A stretch of 8,085 bases of DNA from contig CALMRM010000112.1 of NCBI GenBank assembly GCA_937871605.1, forward strand, positions 1 to 8,085, given 5' to 3'. Positions 5,625 to 8,085 of the stretch are shown in pieces (within the stretch, counting starts at the first letter, position 1; the number at the start of each line of letters is the position of its first letter). The position numbers and the translations under genes are program-made. The notes under the pieces were generated by a model that saw nothing but the letters and a program-made list of their open reading frames with translations, was not told the DNA's origin and did not search any database. The DNA is from an uncultured Terriglobus sp. GTDB lineage: Bacteria > Acidobacteriota > Terriglobia > Terriglobales > Acidobacteriaceae.

Positions 5625-6224
5625 CTAACGTGTCCAAAGCCGTGCGGTGGCGAGCGTGAAGCCAGCGACCGGGCCTTCACCAATGACCTGTGCCGGTTGG
5701 TGGAGCACCTCCGGCTCGCGACCAGGCCGAAAGATAGTGACGGTGCCAACCGCAGGGTCGATGAGCCATCCTAGTTGCGCGCCGTTCTCGAGGTATTGCA
5801 CCATCTTCTGCTGGAGTGGTCGCAGCGAGTCGGAAGTCGACCGCAACTCAATCACGAACTCGGGGCATAGGGGTGGATACCTGCGCTGCTCTTCAGTGGT
5901 CAGCGCGTTCCACCGTTGCAAGGACACCCAGCTTGCATCAGGACTGAGCGTTGAACCATCCGGCAGGTTAAAGCCAGTGTTGGGTGAGAAGGCTAAGCCA
6001 CGCGCATCCTTCTCAGCCCAGACGGTGAGCCTGGCACTAATGCTTGCCTCCCAATAACCACCCTCGCCACCCACTGGCGTCATGATGATGAGATCGCCTT
6101 CCGTGTTCTTCTCGACGCGGTACGGTCTATTTTTACGAGAAAACGCGAGCAGTTCATCGTCCGTCAACGGCGAAGGAGGGCGCAGGACGATCGGCAACGG
6201 CACTCCCGTCAGCGACCACTCCAT
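5625..6224 (-). CDS. Uma2-family protein (DUF820, PD-(D/E)XK nuclease-like), upstream copy
   Basis: A 199-residue Uma2-family protein. It contains EWSLTGVPLPI at the start, LPDGSTLSPDA (D96), CPEFVIELRS (E126, R128), K140 in PLQQKM, GWLIDP and GEGPVAGF near the end. The Asp, the Glu and the helix Lys are the expected positions of a PD-(D/E)XK-type site; nuclease activity is inferred from the fold only. The start has a good Shine-Dalgarno (GGGAGGG, 6228-6234). It begins 38 bases after rplK with no terminator in the gap, so it is probably read from the ribosomal-protein transcript. It is a tandem duplicate of the gene after it, and the first 45 bases of the shared region are much more alike than the rest. 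Confidence 0.87.
   Translation of the reverse strand: MEWSLTGVPLPIVLRPPSPLTDDELLAFSRKNRPYRVEKNTEGDLIIMTPVGGEGGYWEASISARLTVWAEKDARGLAFSPNTGFNLPDGSTLSPDASWVSLQRWNALTTEEQRRYPPLCPEFVIELRSTSDSLRPLQQKMVQYLENGAQLGWLIDPAVGTVTIFRPGREPEVLHQPAQVIGEGPVAGFTLATARLWTR
6178..6222 (-). repeat. Direct repeat shared by the Uma2 pair, upstream copy
   Basis: Partner of 5537-5581. All four differences leave the shared WSLTGVPLPI peptide unchanged or give the single Ile/Val swap that follows it. The repeat could seed recombination that would delete one copy and leave a single hybrid gene. Confidence 0.8.
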
Positions 6225-6227
6225 ACG

Positions 6228-6234
6228 CCCTCCC
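6228..6234 (-). promoter_or_regulatory. Ribosome binding site for the upstream Uma2 gene
   Basis: Read on the minus strand this is GGGAGGG, three bases before the ATG at 6224 (GGAGG ends four bases before it). It supports that start and shows that the first Uma2 gene has its own initiation signal in the rplK-Uma2 gap. Confidence 0.6.
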
Positions 6235-6262
6235 TAGGTCTTGCGGTGTTGCGTTTGGTTCG

Positions 6263-6697
6263 TTAGGCGACCACGTCCAAGCCCATGGAGCGGGCGGTGC
6301 CCTTGATGCTCTTGATAGCGGCCTCAACGGAGGTGGCGTTGAGGTCGGGCATCTTCTGCGTCGCGATCTCGCGGATCTGAGCCTCGGTCACAGTGCCCAC
6401 CTTCGCCTTGTTCGGCGTGCCCGAACCTTTCTCGATCTTGGCCGCCTTCTTCAGCAGCACGGGTGCGGGCGGCGTCTTGGTGACAAAGGTAAACGTGCGA
6501 TCGCCAAAGACGGTGATGACGACCGGAATCGTCAAGCCGGCCATGCCCGGGTCCTTGGTGCGGTCGTTGAACTGCTTGCAGAACTCCATGATGTTGACCT
6601 GCGCCTGACCCAGCGCGGGGCCAATCGGCGGCGCGGGGGTCGCCTTGCCGGCCATCACCTGCAGCTTTACGTATCCGTTGATTTTCTTCGGTGCCAT
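6263..6697 (-). CDS. rplK: 50S ribosomal protein L11
   Basis: The complete 144-residue L11, which binds the GTPase-associated centre of 23S rRNA and takes part in factor binding and the stringent response through RelA. The N-terminal domain carries the conserved proline-rich PPIGPALG (23-30) after the KLQVMAGKATPAP run. The C-terminal rRNA-binding domain runs from about residue 75, with KAAKIEKGSG and the ending IKGTARSMGLDVV. Length and start are standard, with AAAGGA (6705-6710) seven bases before the ATG. It is third in the tRNA-Trp-secE-nusG-rplK order. A 90-base gap separates it from nusG. rplA, its usual partner and source of the L1 repressor of this mRNA, does not follow. Confidence 0.97.
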   Translation of the reverse strand: MAPKKINGYVKLQVMAGKATPAPPIGPALGQAQVNIMEFCKQFNDRTKDPGMAGLTIPVVITVFGDRTFTFVTKTPPAPVLLKKAAKIEKGSGTPNKAKVGTVTEAQIREIATQKMPDLNATSVEAAIKSIKGTARSMGLDVVA

Positions 6698-6704
6698 GTG
6701 TCTA

Positions 6705-6710
6705 TCCTTT
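6705..6710 (-). promoter_or_regulatory. Ribosome binding site and leader block of rplK
   Basis: Read on the minus strand, AAAGGATAGACAC precedes the ATG. The same block, with one change, precedes nusG. Confidence 0.6.
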
Positions 6711-6787
6711 GCGTAGGTTGGTCGCGAGCAGGGTAGAAGCCACCTTCACGACAGGTCTTGTATGTGTGGTGCCGCGAGTAGTTTCCG

Positions 6788-7465
6788 CTACTCCGCGTGC
6801 TTTTCCACCTGCGAAAACTCCACTTCAGTCGGTGTAGGACGGCCAAAGATGCTGACCATGACCTTGAGGGTCTGCTTGTCTTCGTTCACATCATCCACGG
6901 CACCATTGAAATTGGCGAACGGCCCCTCGGTAATGCGGACCTGCTCGCCCTTGGTGAACTTGACCTTGAGTTTGGGCTTGTCCTTCTGCACGTCCGCACG
7001 CTGCAGCATGCTATTGACTTCAGCCTCGCTCAGCGCGTTTGGCGTGTCGCCCGTCTGCAGAAAGCCGGTGACGCGCGGCGTGTTCTTCACCAGGTGCCAT
7101 AGATCGTTGTCTAGGTCCATCTCGACAAAGACATAGCCGGGCAGAAACACGCGATCGATGGTGTACTTCTTGCCGTTGCGCAGCTCGGTCACCGGCTCTA
7201 CCGGGATTTCAATGCGGCCGATCTTGTGCTGGAGGCCGAACGCACGCACACGGCTCTCCAACGACTCCTTCACCTTGCGCTCAAAGCCGCTGTAGGCGTG
7301 GATGATGTACCACTTCAGCGTGCTTTCCGGGTGGCTGGCGGCCAACTCATCGCCCTCTGCCGGTGGCAGCTCACCACCGTTCTCAGCGGCTTCTTGGCCG
7401 TGCTGCGAGGCGATCTCTTCCTGGTCTACTGCATAGCCAGCTTCGGGGAGTAACTGTTCTGCCAT
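6788..7465 (-). CDS. nusG: Transcription elongation/antitermination factor NusG
   Basis: NusG binds the RNA polymerase clamp and links it to Rho and, through S10, to the ribosome. The NGN domain starts at KWYIIHAYSGFERKVKE (51-67) and includes VFLPGYVFVEMDL (106-118). The KOW domain is FTKGEQVRITEGPFANFNG (170-188) onward. At 225 residues it is longer than the roughly 180 of E. coli NusG because of a 50-residue N-terminal tail. That tail has 12 acidic residues and no Lys or Arg before K51. The start is supported by AAGGA (7473-7477) seven bases upstream, and there is no internal Met before the NGN domain. It begins 28 bases after secE, its usual neighbour. Confidence 0.96.
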   Translation of the reverse strand: MAEQLLPEAGYAVDQEEIASQHGQEAAENGGELPPAEGDELAASHPESTLKWYIIHAYSGFERKVKESLESRVRAFGLQHKIGRIEIPVEPVTELRNGKKYTIDRVFLPGYVFVEMDLDNDLWHLVKNTPRVTGFLQTGDTPNALSEAEVNSMLQRADVQKDKPKLKVKFTKGEQVRITEGPFANFNGAVDDVNEDKQTLKVMVSIFGRPTPTEVEFSQVEKHAE

Positions 7466-7472
7466 GTGTCTG

Positions 7473-7477
7473 TCCTT
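7473..7477 (-). promoter_or_regulatory. Ribosome binding site fixing the long NusG start
   Basis: On the minus strand AAGGA sits seven bases before the ATG at 7465. It supports inclusion of the acidic N-terminal tail in the protein. Confidence 0.65.
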
Positions 7478-7493
7478 AACCGGTTCTGCTGCT

Positions 7494-7751
7494 TTAGTGC
7501 TGCTGGGTAAGCCTGGTGATCAGCGCGTTCAGCGTGTGGTTGATGCCATAATCCACCGCCCAGAAAAAGAAGGCAAAGGCAAAGACCGTGGCGATGACGA
7601 CAATGGTCGTCGTACGCGTTTCCATCCTGCTGGGCGTTGAACTCTTGCGCAGCTCGTTGCGGACATCGCCCAAAAACGTGGACAGCCGCTCTGCCTGTCC
7701 TTTGGCCCTGCCGATGCCGGTTTCTTCCGCGATTGCAATTGCCTTGGCCAT
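7494..7751 (-). CDS. secE: Preprotein translocase subunit SecE
   Basis: The 85-residue single-helix form of SecE, which clamps SecY in the inner-membrane Sec channel. A short amphipathic stretch (FLGDVRNELRKS, 26-37) leads to TPSRMET (39-45) and one transmembrane helix (about 48-70, TTIVVIATVFAFAFFFWAV). TPSR stands where many bacteria have WPSR. The length matches the minimal SecE of most bacteria rather than the three-helix E. coli type. The order tRNA-Trp, secE, nusG is the standard context and secures the call despite the short sequence. AAGG at 7758-7761 lies six bases before the ATG. Confidence 0.93.
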   Translation of the reverse strand: MAKAIAIAEETGIGRAKGQAERLSTFLGDVRNELRKSSTPSRMETRTTTIVVIATVFAFAFFFWAVDYGINHTLNALITRLTQQH

Positions 7752-7832
7752 GCTCTGCCTTAACCCTCTTCCGCGTCAGACACGCCGCAACGTGCCCTGA
7801 ACTCTAACAACTCAAGTTTACTCGCTGGGAAC

Positions 7833-7908
7833 TGGCAGGGGCGCTCGGATTCGAACCGAGAAGTTCGGTTTTGGAGACCGACAGTTTAACCGTTGAGCTT
7901 ACGCCCCT
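7833..7908 (-). tRNA. tRNA-Trp (anticodon CCA)
   Basis: A 76-base class I tRNA. The acceptor stem AGGGGCG/CGCCCCT pairs perfectly, with discriminator G and an encoded CCA end (7833-7835). The anticodon arm is TCGGT-CTCCAAA-ACCGA, giving CCA at positions 34-36, which reads UGG. The T arm is CTCGG-TTCGAAT-CCGAG and the variable loop is four bases. The D arm is unusual: the bases expected at 10-13 and 22-25 (AGCT and AACT) cannot form four standard pairs. It lies 81 bases before secE, as in many bacteria where tuf, tRNA-Trp and secE follow one another, and is probably processed from the same transcript. Confidence 0.96.
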
Positions 7909-7972
7909 GTACCGTTGCAACTCTGCCGCGGTGTCCACATGAGTGCACACTGAGCGGCCGGGCGAACACCTC

Positions 7973-7981
7973 ATGATAGCA
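7973..7981 (-). promoter_or_regulatory. Candidate extended -10 promoter for tRNA-Trp-secE-nusG-rplK
   Basis: Read on the minus strand, TGCTATCAT forms an extended -10 (TGnTATNAT type). It would start transcription near 7966, about 58 bases before the mature tRNA. No good -35 is seen at 16-18 bases spacing, which an extended -10 can tolerate. No other comparable promoter is apparent between it and secE. Confidence 0.5.
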
Positions 7982-8049
7982 AATTCCTCTGCAAGCAAAC
8001 AGTCACTTGCTTCCTCAACGGCAATTACTGTTGCTGCCTGAGAGTTAGC

Positions 8050-8073
8050 AGGACCGCTCGAAAGAGCGGCCCT
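8050..8073 (-). terminator. Strong hairpin, possible terminator of the gene upstream of tRNA-Trp
   Basis: A ten-pair stem with a four-base loop. On the minus strand all ten pairs form, one of them G-U; on the plus strand the same site is an A-C mismatch, which favours a minus-strand RNA. The place fits the end of a preceding minus-strand gene, which by conserved order would be tuf, but that gene is outside the window. No T-run follows on either strand, so a classical intrinsic terminator is not shown. On the plus strand the loop reads GAAA, a GNRA tetraloop, so a plus-strand function is not excluded. Confidence 0.45.
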
Positions 8074-8085
8074 GCGCTTGCATAC

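Noticed and set aside
4975..6224. Toxin-antitoxin or restriction-modification pair
   Set aside because: The two genes are homologous copies of one family, not a toxin with an unrelated antitoxin, and no methyltransferase is nearby.
8036..8044. CTGAGAG as a riboswitch core near the right edge
   Set aside because: The rest of the THI-box consensus does not follow; the sequence continues into a simple hairpin and ends at the window edge.
1..8085. CRISPR array, insertion sequence, integrase or attachment site
   Set aside because: No regularly spaced repeats, transposase motifs or terminal inverted repeats were seen; in particular the tRNA-Trp 3' end is not visibly duplicated in the window.

Overview
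The window looks like chromosomal DNA of a GC-rich bacterium. The best guess is Acidobacteriota (Terriglobia/Acidobacteriaceae). This is inferred from the overall flavour: core genes near 60-65% GC, a SecE with a TPSR in place of the usual WPSR motif, tandem Uma2-family genes, and start codons without Shine-Dalgarno sequences that sit just after -10-like hexamers. No marker here proves the phylum.

Layout: plus-strand genes fill 247-4978 and minus-strand genes fill 4975-7908. The two blocks meet tail to tail and share a CTAG at 4975-4978. The plus block is a PLP-dependent aminotransferase with an abnormal N-terminus (247-1359), a mannose-1-phosphate guanylyltransferase (1359-2501), a phosphoglucomutase/phosphomannomutase (2589-4037), a HAD-family phosphatase (4042-4713) and a 59-residue membrane-anchored protein of unknown function (4799-4978). 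The mutase and the guanylyltransferase are consecutive steps from mannose-6-phosphate to GDP-mannose, so the middle of the block is a sugar-nucleotide module. The HAD enzyme may act on a sugar phosphate.

The minus block, in transcription order, starts with a candidate promoter near 7973-7981. It continues with tRNA-Trp(CCA), secE, nusG and rplK, the standard head of the bacterial secE-nusG-rplK-rplA-rplJ-rplL-rpoBC cluster. After rplK the expected rplA is missing. Two tandem Uma2-family (DUF820, PD-(D/E)XK-like) genes follow only 38 bases downstream, with no visible terminator between them and rplK. They are more AT-rich than their neighbours and look like an accessory insertion riding on ribosomal-protein transcription.

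The most unusual item is the first gene. Its first 34 codons read as the N-terminus of thiazole synthase ThiG. They run in frame into an aminotransferase that lacks its own first 50-60 residues. The join lies in a short stretch (337-348) that both parents could encode. It is either a real microhomology-mediated deletion or fusion, or an assembly chimera.
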